A DNA stretch of 64,000 nucleotides from an uncultured bacterium (GCA_905215335.1 CAJMPQ010000001.1:62001-126000); one strand, 5' to 3'; positions 17,172 to 26,210 are shown, counted from the first letter of the stretch. Notes: generated by a model from the letters alone, not told the origin. Numbers and translations: made by a program.

Positions 17172-17318
17172 AAATAATCATTTATTCTAATGGTAAATTA
17201 TTAAAGAAATTGCACTGGCTAAAGGTTTAAAAAGTACTCGTTCAATTCGAATAGAAATCAACAAACCCGAAAGCAAATAGTATAATAGCATAAAAATATT
17301 ATTGTAGAACTATACAGG

Positions 17319-17810
17319 TTAAGCCTCTACATCAAGTGCAAATTTTTCAATATCTTCGACAGTTATGTTACGATTAATATTTTTCCACCATTGATTTTGA
17401 TAAACAGATTCTGGCATACAAATATCCCCAAGTGCATTACTTTGAAATCCATAAGGTTTAAACTTGTTTTCTTCAAATTTAGGTTTCATAAATAATTCTT
17501 CTATAGATTTAACTAAAGGAGAGGTTGTTCTTACAAGTTTTTCATCTTTTTCATTTAATATATAATTATAAAAATCTGGATCATAAGGATTATAATATCC
17601 TATATTATTATTTGTTAATCTTAATTTTGTATCCGGGGCAATTGAATCAATATATTTTAAGCTTGTATATAGCCTTGCAAGTTTTTCTTTCCTTTCTAAT
17701 TTAGGCATTGTAGATATTTCTGACATAATTTTCTGTAAATCTGCTTTTGGAAATCTTGCTCCGAATTTAGTATTATTGTGAATATAATAGTTATTTCTTT
17801 CAATATTCAT
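17319..17810 (-). CDS. Small lineage protein with N-terminal KFGARF motif
   Basis: A 163-aa protein of unknown function. The leader (MNIERNNYY, then TKFGARFPKAD at residues ~14-24) fits the shared F-G start seen on its neighbours. The body has no transmembrane segment or known catalytic motif. AAAAGGAG lies upstream of the ATG. It is the downstream member of a minus-strand set that also contains the GNAT-like gene and the NFKG gene. Confidence 0.7.
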   Translation of the reverse strand: MNIERNNYYIHNNTKFGARFPKADLQKIMSEISTMPKLERKEKLARLYTSLKYIDSIAPDTKLRLTNNNIGYYNPYDPDFYNYILNEKDEKLVRTTSPLVKSIEELFMKPKFEENKFKPYGFQSNALGDICMPESVYQNQWWKNINRNITVEDIEKFALDVEA

Positions 17811-17880
17811 TTATTACTCCTTTTTTATTATATTGTTATTTCTCATAAAATTTGTAAATACATTTTTTTTGCTATTTAAA

Positions 17881-18798
17881 TTAATATAATATTGGCTGTT
17901 TTTTAATCATCTCAATCCACTGTTCAAGAGATGCTTCGTTCAAATACATATTCGGTGAAAAATCAACTAGTGGAGCTCCGCCATTTTTATAATAATCATT
18001 TAAAAAGTGCTCTAATGTTGCTGACCAATTAATAACGACTTTTTTGTCATTATCACGTTCGAGAAAGATGTATTTTGAATTCTCTCGTGGAGATTTTTGA
18101 TTTAAACTTGAAAATTCTTGTAATATTTTTGCGGAATCTTCAATGGGTCTTTTCGCATCAGGTAATCTGTATCCCATTGAATAATGGAATGGGAAAGAAT
18201 TTCCTTCTGCAACAATACAAACATTACCCAAACCGTTTTGCAGCATTCTTTCTACTCTCAATTGATGCATTCTTGTGCCGATTCCGCCATACTCTTTATT
18301 ACCTTTTGCATTCATATAAGATAAGACTTTTTCACAAAGTTCCCCGTCAATAAATGCTCCTTCAAATTTTGGGCTTATCATTTCCTGTTCTTTATCTATA
18401 TAAAAATATGTATCACCTACAACTCTATAATTTTTATTTTTAATATTTATTTCCCCGTTTGCATCTGGAACCATAAGATAGTATTTTTCCATATTCGGGA
18501 CATCTTCTTCAACTCTTGCAATATATACGTTTACAGGTTTATTTGTCTTTTTATCAATCAGAGTTGTTATCCTTAAGCCACTTCCATCTAAGTTAGTTTT
18601 AGGTTTGAATTCAGGTGAAAGTAGTTTTTTAAATGTCTTAGAACTAATTCCTTGAAAATTCTCTTTTAAGAGGCTAACTTCAACCGTATCCGCTGCCGGC
18701 TGACGTACTAGGTCAACTTTTTTAAAATTGAACATCCTTTTAGTCGCAGGGATAATAATATCTTTAAATATATTTGTCTTTATTCCATTTATTTTCAT
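17881..18798 (-). CDS. Putative GNAT-fold acetyltransferase
   Basis: A 305-aa protein. Residues ~170-225 read YGGIGTRMHQLRVERM, then NVCIVAEGNSFPFHYSMGYR. This resembles GNAT motif A (G-x-G-x-x-[LM] loop binding acetyl-CoA) followed by the beta-strand and the [FH]-Y-x-x-x-G-[FY] end of motif B. The start (MKINGIKTNIF) and an internal NFQG near residue 50 recall the F-G leader proteins around it. The substrate is unknown. It sits between two small F-G leader genes on the same strand. Family assignment is by eye only. Confidence 0.6.
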   Translation of the reverse strand: MKINGIKTNIFKDIIIPATKRMFNFKKVDLVRQPAADTVEVSLLKENFQGISSKTFKKLLSPEFKPKTNLDGSGLRITTLIDKKTNKPVNVYIARVEEDVPNMEKYYLMVPDANGEINIKNKNYRVVGDTYFYIDKEQEMISPKFEGAFIDGELCEKVLSYMNAKGNKEYGGIGTRMHQLRVERMLQNGLGNVCIVAEGNSFPFHYSMGYRLPDAKRPIEDSAKILQEFSSLNQKSPRENSKYIFLERDNDKKVVINWSATLEHFLNDYYKNGGAPLVDFSPNMYLNEASLEQWIEMIKKQPILY

Positions 18799-18829
18799 AT
18801 TTGAATTTTAAAACCTGTAAAATAATAAT

Positions 18830-19243
18830 TTATTTGGAACGCCAAATTTCTTTTAAACTTTCAGGAATTTCTTTTCCTTTTGAATCTACGGTATTTAAAA
18901 AATCAGCTAACGCATTAATTTTATTTACTTGCTCAGCTCTTTCAACAGCTTGTTTTAAGAAATCATAATTAAACATTGAATCTTGAGTGAAAACTTCTTT
19001 TGTAGAATCTTTAAATACAGTTGCTTTTAAACCCCACCAAAACTTTCTGTTTGATTCTACAAAAACCTTTACAGGATTATTTTTCATTCTATCTTGCATT
19101 GTACCAATAGCTTTTGCACATTCAACTCTTCGTTCAAGCGTTGCCGGAGCTTTTTCAAAAAGGGATTCTAATTTCTTTGATGCACTTGGTTTTACATATA
19201 ATCCTTTAAAATTTTGTTGGGAATTTATTTTTTCTACTCGCAT
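18830..19243 (-). CDS. Small lineage protein with N-terminal NFKGLY motif
   Basis: A 137-aa protein of unknown function. The leader MRVEKINSQQNFKGLYVKP is closely related to that of the gene at 16760, while the bodies differ. Charged helices follow; there is no membrane segment. An AAAAGGTGAT site precedes the ATG. It is 31 bp upstream of the GNAT-like gene on the same strand and probably co-transcribed with it. Confidence 0.7.
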   Translation of the reverse strand: MRVEKINSQQNFKGLYVKPSASKKLESLFEKAPATLERRVECAKAIGTMQDRMKNNPVKVFVESNRKFWWGLKATVFKDSTKEVFTQDSMFNYDFLKQAVERAEQVNKINALADFLNTVDSKGKEIPESLKEIWRSK

Positions 19244-19313
19244 AGACTATCACCTTTTAAAATTTTTAATATTTAAACATAAAACCTGTAAATATAAATT
19301 TTGCTAATAAAAA

Positions 19314-19973
19314 CTATTTATCTAAAATCTTTACAAGTATAATTCCATTAGTTATGGCGTATTCGTCTTGTTCAAGGTAATTAATAGGTGAGAGAACAAT
19401 ATATAAATTATTTTCAATCTTTTCATACTTTTCATTATCGTTAACGTTTTGTAAGTTTACATTTTCTTGTTTCATTTGCCAGTATGAAAACTCATTTTCA
19501 TTGTCATAAGGATCAAATATTTTTAACTCATTATCGTTTATTGAAATAAGATTCACATAATGCCCGTATTGTCTGATATATGTGTTATTTTTCTTTTTAT
19601 AAATTCCAATATTGATAATTGCAGAATAGCCGTTAGCCAAGTATTGCTCTACTGTTTTAAAATCTATGTTTTGTTTTTCTTTAAATTGGCGAACCTTTTT
19701 TATTCCATAGTATTTAATGTCAGCGCTAATCTTTTGTTTTGCAAAATATTTTTCTAATCCATTACAAAGGTTGAATGTTGTAGTGCCATTTTCGTCTGTC
19801 TTTAATATCTTACTTAACTTTGGAATTTCATTATTTTTACAATCGGGGCATTTATCATTTATTAGGTTATAAGCACTTACAACACCACAGGAATATTCAT
19901 CATTTTGTTTGTCATAAGCAAGACATATTCCTTGCAAAAGGATAAATAAACATAAAAGTATGCGTTTAAACAT
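19314..19973 (-). CDS. Secreted C39-like cysteine peptidase
   Basis: A 219-aa protein with a classical signal peptide (residues 1-19, ending ICLA). The papain-like C39 layout is present: Cys29 in DEYSCGVVSA, His138 in QYGHYVNLI and Asp154 in KIFDPYDN, in the right order and spacing for a C39-type peptidase or lectin-like domain. It is not fused to an ABC transporter, so it probably acts outside the cytoplasm as a stand-alone enzyme. Its own substrate is unknown. It is one of two cysteine-protease-like genes within 2 kb. Confidence 0.7.
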   Translation of the reverse strand: MFKRILLCLFILLQGICLAYDKQNDEYSCGVVSAYNLINDKCPDCKNNEIPKLSKILKTDENGTTTFNLCNGLEKYFAKQKISADIKYYGIKKVRQFKEKQNIDFKTVEQYLANGYSAIINIGIYKKKNNTYIRQYGHYVNLISINDNELKIFDPYDNENEFSYWQMKQENVNLQNVNDNEKYEKIENNLYIVLSPINYLEQDEYAITNGIILVKILDK

Positions 19974-20046
19974 AGTTAAATATTATCATAAATATAACAC
20001 CCATATTTTTATGTTATGATAATTCAAAATTGAAAGGGATATATTT

Positions 20047-20439
20047 ATGCAAATACAAGCAATACAAAGCTCAAGTAATAATTTAAACTTCGGGATGGCT
20101 GTAAAAATAGATTCTGAAGCTCAGAAATATATTAGAGATAATTTTAGTGCAAGACAATTAAAAAAACTTTCTAAAATTATTGAGAATCAAAAAAACAATC
20201 CATACGATATTTATTTATCAACAAATACTCAATTGGTAAAAACTGGTATAACTTCGAATTACAAACCTCTTCATAAAAAAGTGAAACATCTTTCTGCAAC
20301 AGTAAAATATAAGAAGTTTAATAGCAATATATTCTTTGATTTGCCAATTTTTATGCTAAAAAGAGCTGAAAGATATGCAAATAAACTTAAAAAAGGGGAA
20401 ATACCTGACGTCGATAAGGTTTTAAGTCAAGCGAAATAA
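20047..20439 (+). CDS. Small lineage protein with N-terminal NFGMA motif
   Basis: A 130-aa protein of unknown function. The leader MQIQAIQSSSNNLNFGMAV matches the NFGMAF starts of the three tandem genes at 49428-51292, and the later DIYLSTNTQL also recalls their HFDI segment. Basic, helical C terminus. GAAAGGGAT precedes the ATG. Its stop directly abuts the stop of the convergent calpain-like gene (TAATTA, no spacer). Confidence 0.7.
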   Translation: MQIQAIQSSSNNLNFGMAVKIDSEAQKYIRDNFSARQLKKLSKIIENQKNNPYDIYLSTNTQLVKTGITSNYKPLHKKVKHLSATVKYKKFNSNIFFDLPIFMLKRAERYANKLKKGEIPDVDKVLSQAK

Positions 20440-21726
20440 TTACTTTTTCTTGATTTGTTGAATATAATTAAGTAATTCTTGTTTAGAGTTAAATGAAAAT
20501 TCTTCATTTATATATTTTTCAAGTATTGTTTCTCCATTAGCAGAAGTTGAATATGTAGGATTTTGTATTTTACTCAATTGGCTATTTACTAAATTTAAGA
20601 TTTCATTATTTTTTATTGAATATACTGCACCTTTAAAACAATCATCTTCAGTGCCAATACCTTTTGAAGACAAATCTATTACATTTGCTATATATTTTGC
20701 CTGCAAATCTTTTTCGCCTAACTCTGCAAGCAACTCTGGAGTAGCAGTAATATATGCTTGAGTTAAATATCCGGGAGATTGTTTGCTTGCTATATCCATA
20801 GTCTTTCTTGCAAAATCAAAATTCCCAGCTTCTTTAATAACATTAGTTTTATTTACTGTATCTTTATAGTTTCCTTTAAGACTTATATAAGAATATCTTT
20901 TATAAAAATCATCAAAAAATATTACTAACGGTTCAGCTTTCGTATCTTGTGGATCAATTAAAGATATTGTTTTATTTGTTTTGTCTATACTTTTTACGGT
21001 ATAAGCATGATGAGATGTACCTATTCCTTTAAGGTTATTTAATGCTGAATTTGAATCAGTTCCAACCATCAATATTTCTGATGGTTTTAAACTTCCAATA
21101 TCTATTGAACAAGTTAAATATCGGCTCATATTCCCAAATAGTAACTTTTCATCAATCGGATAATTATCAAGGCTATATTTTCCTCTATCTACTTCAGGTA
21201 TTAAGCCTGCCTTAACTTTTTCATCAACTAGCTTATGTACATATTTATTTGCAGCAACTTCAAGAATTTTTAAATTCTCATCACCTTTTGAATAGGTAAT
21301 ATAGGGTTTATAAACGAAATTTATAAATGGACTTTTATTATTTAAATAGAATAAAGTTTCTTTTTGTAAATATTGTCCATCAATATTTCTAACCTTATCA
21401 TCTTTTAATTCTTGCTCTGTTACTGTAAATTTAACATTATTTGGGAATGTTACTGTATAAGTATTATCATTATTCTTTTTTATCATTTCTGATAATTGTA
21501 TAGAACCATCAGGGGTTTGTGATAAGGATTTTGCTATAGCGCACAACCAACAATCATTCAAGTATCCTTGTTTAAAATCCCCAATAACGGGTTTACATTC
21601 TGGAACAAATGTATTTGATGCAAAATTCATTTGAAATAGTGGTGTAAATTTATTTCCAGATTGTTTTGCATTAGATATATTATTAGTTTTTATTACTTGA
21701 TAATTTCCAACTAATTGTACAGACAT
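20440..21726 (-). CDS. Calpain-like (C2 family) cysteine protease
   Basis: A 428-aa protein. GDFKQGYLNDCWLCAIAKSL (residues 49-68) is the calpain catalytic block with Cys59. The histidine block follows in GTSHHAYTV (H239/H240) and the third-position block in SLIDPQD (258-261), where calpains usually have Asn-Pro-Trp; Asp258 would have to replace the Asn. The N terminus is long, lacks a standard signal peptide and contains MNFASNTF near residue 33, similar to the F-leader proteins nearby. Calpain-like proteases in bacteria are often secreted or cell-surface proteins. Substrate unknown. Confidence 0.75.
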   Translation of the reverse strand: MSVQLVGNYQVIKTNNISNAKQSGNKFTPLFQMNFASNTFVPECKPVIGDFKQGYLNDCWLCAIAKSLSQTPDGSIQLSEMIKKNNDNTYTVTFPNNVKFTVTEQELKDDKVRNIDGQYLQKETLFYLNNKSPFINFVYKPYITYSKGDENLKILEVAANKYVHKLVDEKVKAGLIPEVDRGKYSLDNYPIDEKLLFGNMSRYLTCSIDIGSLKPSEILMVGTDSNSALNNLKGIGTSHHAYTVKSIDKTNKTISLIDPQDTKAEPLVIFFDDFYKRYSYISLKGNYKDTVNKTNVIKEAGNFDFARKTMDIASKQSPGYLTQAYITATPELLAELGEKDLQAKYIANVIDLSSKGIGTEDDCFKGAVYSIKNNEILNLVNSQLSKIQNPTYSTSANGETILEKYINEEFSFNSKQELLNYIQQIKKK

Positions 21727-21801
21727 ATAAATATCCCATAAACCCCGTTATATATATAAAGTAAAAAATTAATCTAAAATTGCTAATTTTGTAAAAATTG
21801 T

Positions 21802-21824
21802 AAAAAACGGGAGCTTTGCCCCCG
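21802..21824 (-). terminator. Rho-independent terminator after the 21836 gene
   Basis: On the minus strand a 7-bp stem (CGGGGGC/GCTCCCG with one G-U pair, loop AAA) is followed by TTTTTT. It begins 12 bp after the stop of the minus-strand gene at 21836-22264 (21836-22261 with the inner start). Confidence 0.8.
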
Positions 21825-21835
21825 ACTTTTTTTAT

Positions 21836-22261
21836 CTATTTAGTTTTATATTGTTCTCCCAATGCATCCAAATATTTCCATATAGCTTTGTATGCTAATA
21901 ATTTTTGTTTATCTGAAGAACCTTTTATCTCTGTTCTATTTATGTCATCAACCATTTTTTTTGATGGAAATACAGAAGTTAAGGATAAAGCTGTCTTGCG
22001 TTCTTTTACTCTATATGTTGGCACTCCTAACGCATTTAAAAACAAATTACGAGAAGGCTCAAAATCATACGTGTACCAAAGCCCAACATGCACAGTATCA
22101 GTATCTGTCCCTATATTTTTAGCTTTTTCTTCTAATCTTCTAAAGGAATTTTTTGGCAATAAATTTTTCGCTTTCGGTGTCACAATTGAACCGCCAACCC
22201 AGTTGATTTTTGCTCCAAAATTTGTATTACTTGTGCGATTGCCAATTGGTTGTATTTGCAT
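21836..22261 (-). CDS. Small lineage protein with N-terminal NFGAK motif
   Basis: A protein of about 141 aa, unknown function. The leader MQIQPIGNRTSNTNFGAKI carries the shared F-G motif. Two adjacent ATGs start the frame (22264 and 22261); the second gives the canonical MQIQ start. GGGGGTGAATG lies just upstream. The body contains VHVGLWYTYDFEPSRN and no transmembrane segment. It is followed by its own terminator. Confidence 0.7.
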   Translation of the reverse strand: MQIQPIGNRTSNTNFGAKINWVGGSIVTPKAKNLLPKNSFRRLEEKAKNIGTDTDTVHVGLWYTYDFEPSRNLFLNALGVPTYRVKERKTALSLTSVFPSKKMVDDINRTEIKGSSDKQKLLAYKAIWKYLDALGEQYKTK

Positions 22262-22366
22262 CATTCACCCCCTATAATTTGAAGTTTTTGTTGAAATAAT
22301 AACACAAAATTTCGAAAATATTGATACAAAAGCGACACAAGGATTTAGAATCCCTATTCTAGGAAG

Positions 22367-23065
22367 TTATAACCTATAATATACTTTATTTGGCAGTAAT
22401 TTTAATAATAAAGCAATAATATTCCATCTTTTTGATACAATAAGTTTTGCTTTCTTCTTTTCAATACCCGCAATCATTTCTTTCGCCACTACATTTACAG
22501 GTTCCACCCAAAACAATCCATCACCTTTTGCCATTTGTGTATCTACAAGTCCAGGTAAAATTGTTGTTATATCAATGTTTAAGTTTTCTTTGACAGATTT
22601 TTTTCTTAAACCATCCATATAATTTGTAACATAAGCCTTACTAGCATTATACGCAGGTGCGATATCCGAACCTCTTATTGATGCAATAGATGATATAGCC
22701 ACAATATGACCTTTTTTAATAGATTTATAATAATTAAAAATTGTATCTACAACAGCAGTAAAACCAATAACATTGGTTTTTATCGTTTCATATTCAACAT
22801 TAAAATTAAGAGATTCGTTTAAATTACCGATCCCTGCACAAATAATTGATATATCCGTATTACTTACAAGTTTTTTTACTGTTAAAACAGCTTCTTCTAT
22901 ATTATTAACATCTATAAAATCGTAAGAAATGTTTTCTGAAGCAATTTCTTTTAATTTATCAAGCCTTCTAGCTGTTACTGTAACCTGATAACCCAAATTT
23001 GCATATTGTACCGCTAACTCTCTACCAATTCCTGAAGAAGCGCCTATAATTAACACTTTTTTCAT
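22367..23065 (-). CDS. Short-chain dehydrogenase/reductase
   Basis: A 232-aa classical SDR. The NAD(P)-binding loop is GASSGIG (residues 8-14), the NAG-like motif is ICAGIGN, and the catalytic pair is in YNASKAY (Tyr-x3-Lys) after the serine block VAISSIAS. Arg33/34 after the second strand (TARR) suggests a preference for NADP(H). The substrate cannot be read. The C terminus ends in a hydrophobic stretch (WNIIALLLKLLPNK) that may associate with the membrane. Divergent from the 23230 gene. Confidence 0.88.
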   Translation of the reverse strand: MKKVLIIGASSGIGRELAVQYANLGYQVTVTARRLDKLKEIASENISYDFIDVNNIEEAVLTVKKLVSNTDISIICAGIGNLNESLNFNVEYETIKTNVIGFTAVVDTIFNYYKSIKKGHIVAISSIASIRGSDIAPAYNASKAYVTNYMDGLRKKSVKENLNIDITTILPGLVDTQMAKGDGLFWVEPVNVVAKEMIAGIEKKKAKLIVSKRWNIIALLLKLLPNKVYYRL

Positions 23066-23144
23066 AACAGAAATAATAACATAAATTTAAAAGAAATGAA
23101 TAAATAAAACGTTTAAAATTTTGATTATATCTAAATTCATCAAG

Positions 23145-23177
23145 TTACAAGCTTGGCCCATAAAGCCAAACTTGTAA
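23145..23177. other. Inverted repeat in the divergent intergenic region
   Basis: A 13-bp inverted repeat with one mismatch (TTACAAGCTTGGC and GCCAAACTTGTAA, 7-nt loop) lies between the divergent SDR and 23230 genes. It lacks a T tract, so it is more likely an operator or leader hairpin than a terminator. Confidence 0.5.
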
Positions 23178-23229
23178 ATAATTGTAAACATTATAACAAT
23201 TAATTTTCTTGAGAAATTTTAAATAGTCA

Positions 23230-23712
23230 ATGGAAATTAGAAATCAAAAAGTATATAATCAAAATTTTGGTTCAAAACTCGGTTGGCGTGCTACTTACGA
23301 GTTAAAGAATGCACCAGATAAATTGGCAAAAATCAGTTCAAAACTAAAAGAGATTGGTGAGCCAACAACTATTGTTGATATTATGTCTCAAGATACAAAA
23401 AAGGGTAGAATGTACTCTTTGAGATTGTTTAATGAAATTTTTGGCGAAAAATATAATGTATCTATCTTAAAAGATAATCAAAATAAAGATGTTGTATCTT
23501 CTATAGCAAAAGATTTTCTAACAGCAATAGAAAATTTAACAAACCAAACTATAGAACAAAAACAAAATGTAATTTTTAATAAAATTAGTAATGAACATTC
23601 CAATTCATTACCAATGATTAATTATTTAAAAACAATAATCAATAAAGCTAAAGATGAAGGTAAAATCCTAACTTCTAGTACAGAACAAATGTATTTTCAA
23701 AGATTTGTATAG
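23230..23712 (+). CDS. Small lineage protein with N-terminal NFGSK motif
   Basis: A 160-aa protein of unknown function. The leader MEIRNQKVYNQNFGSKLGW carries the shared F-G motif. The rest is helical and charged with no membrane segment. The ribosome site is weak. It is a single gene between the SDR and the DUF1266 operon. Confidence 0.68.
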   Translation: MEIRNQKVYNQNFGSKLGWRATYELKNAPDKLAKISSKLKEIGEPTTIVDIMSQDTKKGRMYSLRLFNEIFGEKYNVSILKDNQNKDVVSSIAKDFLTAIENLTNQTIEQKQNVIFNKISNEHSNSLPMINYLKTIINKAKDEGKILTSSTEQMYFQRFV

Positions 23713-23812
23713 CTTAGTATTTACTTTAAAAATTTTTATTGTATTCTAAACAACATGGAACTATTCTTTCTAATTAAGTGGGGTTAAGTAGTATTTATTA
23801 TTGGAGGTATAT

Positions 23813-24274
23813 GTGAAAGAGTATAAGGGGAAATTTACTACAAAACTATTTTGGTCAGCTTGTGGTTTGTGTGCTGGTTGGTTTGTTTATGGTCTTGCCG
23901 CAAAGCTATCTCACAATTTTTTGATTTCAGTCATAATAGCCTTATGTGTTATTCTTTGGATGTTATATAAAGTTTTTTATGCGGATAATATTTCTATTCT
24001 TTTTACCGACGATAACCAGTTACAAGTTAAAAGATTTGGTAAAATTCTTAAGAGTTTCTCAATTAACGAATATTATTGGTCTGAATATTCAAAAAATTCA
24101 AATACAAAAAGTGCTGATGATCAAGATATATATTACGTAAGTAAAGAAACCGGTAAAGAAGATTATATTGATGCAACTAACTTTAGTGGTGAAGATTATG
24201 AGGAAATGCTTTCAAAGTTAGGTGCAAAAATCGAAAATGAACCACCTATAAAAGTCGCAACTGTTAAAAAGTAA
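23813..24274 (+). CDS. Two-transmembrane protein with PH-like tail
   Basis: A 153-aa membrane protein. The GTG at 23813 is chosen because GGAGG lies 5 nt upstream (23803-23807) and an earlier in-frame TTG overlaps that site. Two hydrophobic segments (residues ~8-30 and ~36-56) precede a beta-rich cytoplasmic tail (ISILFTDDNQLQVKRFGKIL) that resembles bacterial PH-like domains. It is the first gene of a tight three-gene operon. Function unknown. Confidence 0.65.
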   Translation: MKEYKGKFTTKLFWSACGLCAGWFVYGLAAKLSHNFLISVIIALCVILWMLYKVFYADNISILFTDDNQLQVKRFGKILKSFSINEYYWSEYSKNSNTKSADDQDIYYVSKETGKEDYIDATNFSGEDYEEMLSKLGAKIENEPPIKVATVKK

Positions 24275-24288
24275 AGGAGGGAAATAGC

Positions 24289-24732
24289 ATGAATATGACT
24301 CAGTATATTCTACTAGTAGGCGGATTAATTCTTTTAAGTTTTGTTTATCAAGGTGTTGCAATGTACATACACTCTATGTCCAAGAAAAAATTTGAAAGTG
24401 AAAATCCTGATGCATCAATTATGGTAATTAAAGATTGTCAATGGCATCCGCTAGGATTCACGAATACTGTTAATTGTTTAACAATCAATGGTGAACCACA
24501 AATGCAAATTTCTGTAGGATACGGTCAAAGAGGTCATTATTTGATGCCTGGTACTAATGTTCTAGAATTACAGTATGAAACTCAAAGACCTGGAATTTTA
24601 CATAAATGGGTAAGAACAACATACGATCCTCAAAAAATTGAAGTAAACGTCGACCCTAAAAAACAATATTCAATTTCTTATGATAAAAAACAAGGATCTT
24701 TTGTTTTTGAAGAAGTAGCGGAAAAAAGGTAA
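24289..24732 (+). CDS. Membrane-anchored hypothetical protein
   Basis: A 147-aa protein with one N-terminal transmembrane helix (residues ~5-27, YILLVGGLILLSFVYQGVAM) and a beta-rich soluble domain. That domain has a PEGA-like feel (MPGTNVLELQYETQRP, then KIEVNVDPKKQYSISY), but this is only a resemblance. A strong AAAGGAGGG site lies upstream; it is 14 bp after the previous gene and 3 bp before the DUF1266 gene, so it is translated from the same mRNA. Function unknown. Confidence 0.65.
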   Translation: MNMTQYILLVGGLILLSFVYQGVAMYIHSMSKKKFESENPDASIMVIKDCQWHPLGFTNTVNCLTINGEPQMQISVGYGQRGHYLMPGTNVLELQYETQRPGILHKWVRTTYDPQKIEVNVDPKKQYSISYDKKQGSFVFEEVAEKR

Positions 24733-24735
24733 GAG

Positions 24736-25473
24736 ATGGATTTTACAAGAATTAAAAATAATATTAAAAGAATAATTAATTGTTTTAAAAATGTAAAATA
24801 TATCTATAATGAAAAAGCACCGATATTAAGCAGAGAACAATATGCTGCACTGAATATCGGTGCAATTAATTCAGAGCAAAATGGATATTATTACAATTGT
24901 ATTGAAACAGAACCTGACAAAGAAGATGTTGCAGGTAGATTAAGTGACTATTATGGAATATATGACAGGGAATCTGCTCTAGAAACTTTAGATTGGTTAT
25001 TGCATAGAGGACATAATATTTACTTTGAAGCAATAAGACCAGTTATCGCAAATTCAGCTCAAGAATTTAATGTAGATATTTTATTGGAAGAAGAAAAAGA
25101 CCGTTCATTGATGGCTTATGTTGGCAATATAAAAGAATCTCTGGAAGTTCTTGTTGATGAACATATTATAAAAGGTGCAAGTGAATTCAAAACAACTTCT
25201 ATCAAAGCTTGGGACTTAGGTCGATTAGTTTTAGTTACTCGTTGTTGTTGTGATGTTGGTTACATTACAAACGAACAAGCTTGGCAATACATAATGGCAG
25301 CATATGAATGTGCTAGAGAACTTTATCATAATTGGAATGAATTTGCTCAAGGATATATTGTTGGAAGAGCCATGTGGAACGGAAATGATGGTTCTTTATA
25401 TGGGATTATCAGCATTGCTCAAGGTTTATTAAACGATGATAACAGTCCATGGACAAAATACCTTTTGAATTAA
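24736..25473 (+). CDS. DUF1266-domain protein
   Basis: A 245-aa soluble protein. The second half has the DUF1266 signature: SALETLDWLLHRGHN, then IKAWDLGRLVLVTRCC, GYITNEQAWQYI and a final WNEFAQGYIVGRAMWNG. The biochemical role of DUF1266 is not established. It is the last gene of an operon with two membrane proteins (23813 and 24289) and is followed by a strong terminator. Confidence 0.8.
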   Translation: MDFTRIKNNIKRIINCFKNVKYIYNEKAPILSREQYAALNIGAINSEQNGYYYNCIETEPDKEDVAGRLSDYYGIYDRESALETLDWLLHRGHNIYFEAIRPVIANSAQEFNVDILLEEEKDRSLMAYVGNIKESLEVLVDEHIIKGASEFKTTSIKAWDLGRLVLVTRCCCDVGYITNEQAWQYIMAAYECARELYHNWNEFAQGYIVGRAMWNGNDGSLYGIISIAQGLLNDDNSPWTKYLLN

Positions 25474-25520
25474 TATTTATTTTAATTATTTTAACTATAT
25501 ATGTATTAGATTTGTCACAA

Positions 25521-25572
25521 GTCCTAAACTCATTTCATAAATAAAATCAGTTGAGTTTAGGACTATTTTTTA
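25521..25572 (+). terminator. Terminator of the DUF1266 operon
   Basis: A 12-bp inverted repeat (GTCCTAAACTCA at 25521-25532 with 25552-25563) followed by a T-rich run. Confidence 0.85.
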
Positions 25573-25599
25573 TTATTATATGAATCTACATAATTAAAC

Positions 25600-26175
25600 T
25601 TACTTTGCTTGATTATTTTTGATTTCCTGAATTTGATTATTAATAGTATTTATTTTATTGCGTAATTGAGAACGCTGGTCTTTTAGTTGAACAAGTTCTT
25701 TATTATTTTTTTCAATCCCTATTTGGCATGTATAGGTATGAAAGTTTGCTAATTCCCAATTTGTGTACCATACTTCTGGGGTACCATTATCCCTTGTTTC
25801 AAATTCTTGTATATCTTTAGTCCATCTAGTAATCTCTCCATTTAAAGTTTTTATACGCTTATTTATATTTCTAATTTCTAATTCAGTATTTTTTAATTCG
25901 GCTTTTAAATCTTTAATTTTTGGTTGTTTAATTTCTATTTCAGAAGCTAAATTTTCAGGTTCTGCTGCTACATTTCTTTTGTTTGCAACCCCAAAGAAAA
26001 TTTTAATTTTATCAATAAAACTTTGAATTCTAAAATTTTTAGTATTTACTTTATTATTTTCAATATTTAGATTTTGACTTACCTTTTCTACAATAGGTTT
26101 AACGTTTCTGCTTTGGAAATTTACAACATTTCCTTTATTTGATATTGGTGAATAAGTATTGAATTTTATTTCTAT
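25600..26175 (-). CDS. Coiled-coil lineage protein with an ATA start codon
   Basis: A 191-codon open frame that has no ATG, GTG or TTG near its beginning. A perfect AGGAGG (26181-26186) sits 5 nt before an ATA codon at 26175-26173, and the frame runs to a TAA at 25602-25600. The start (EIKFNTYSPIS, then VVNFQSRNVKP) looks like the F-motif leader of its neighbours, and the body is a long coiled coil (LKAELKNTELEIRNINKRI). It is 35 bp downstream of the 26211 gene on the same strand. Either AUA is used as the start or an ATG was recently mutated, leaving a poorly expressed gene. Confidence 0.65.
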   Translation of the reverse strand: MEIKFNTYSPISNKGNVVNFQSRNVKPIVEKVSQNLNIENNKVNTKNFRIQSFIDKIKIFFGVANKRNVAAEPENLASEIEIKQPKIKDLKAELKNTELEIRNINKRIKTLNGEITRWTKDIQEFETRDNGTPEVWYTNWELANFHTYTCQIGIEKNNKELVQLKDQRSQLRNKINTINNQIQEIKNNQAK

Positions 26176-26210
26176 GTTTTCCTCCTATTTCTTGGTTATC
26201 ATAATGATTT

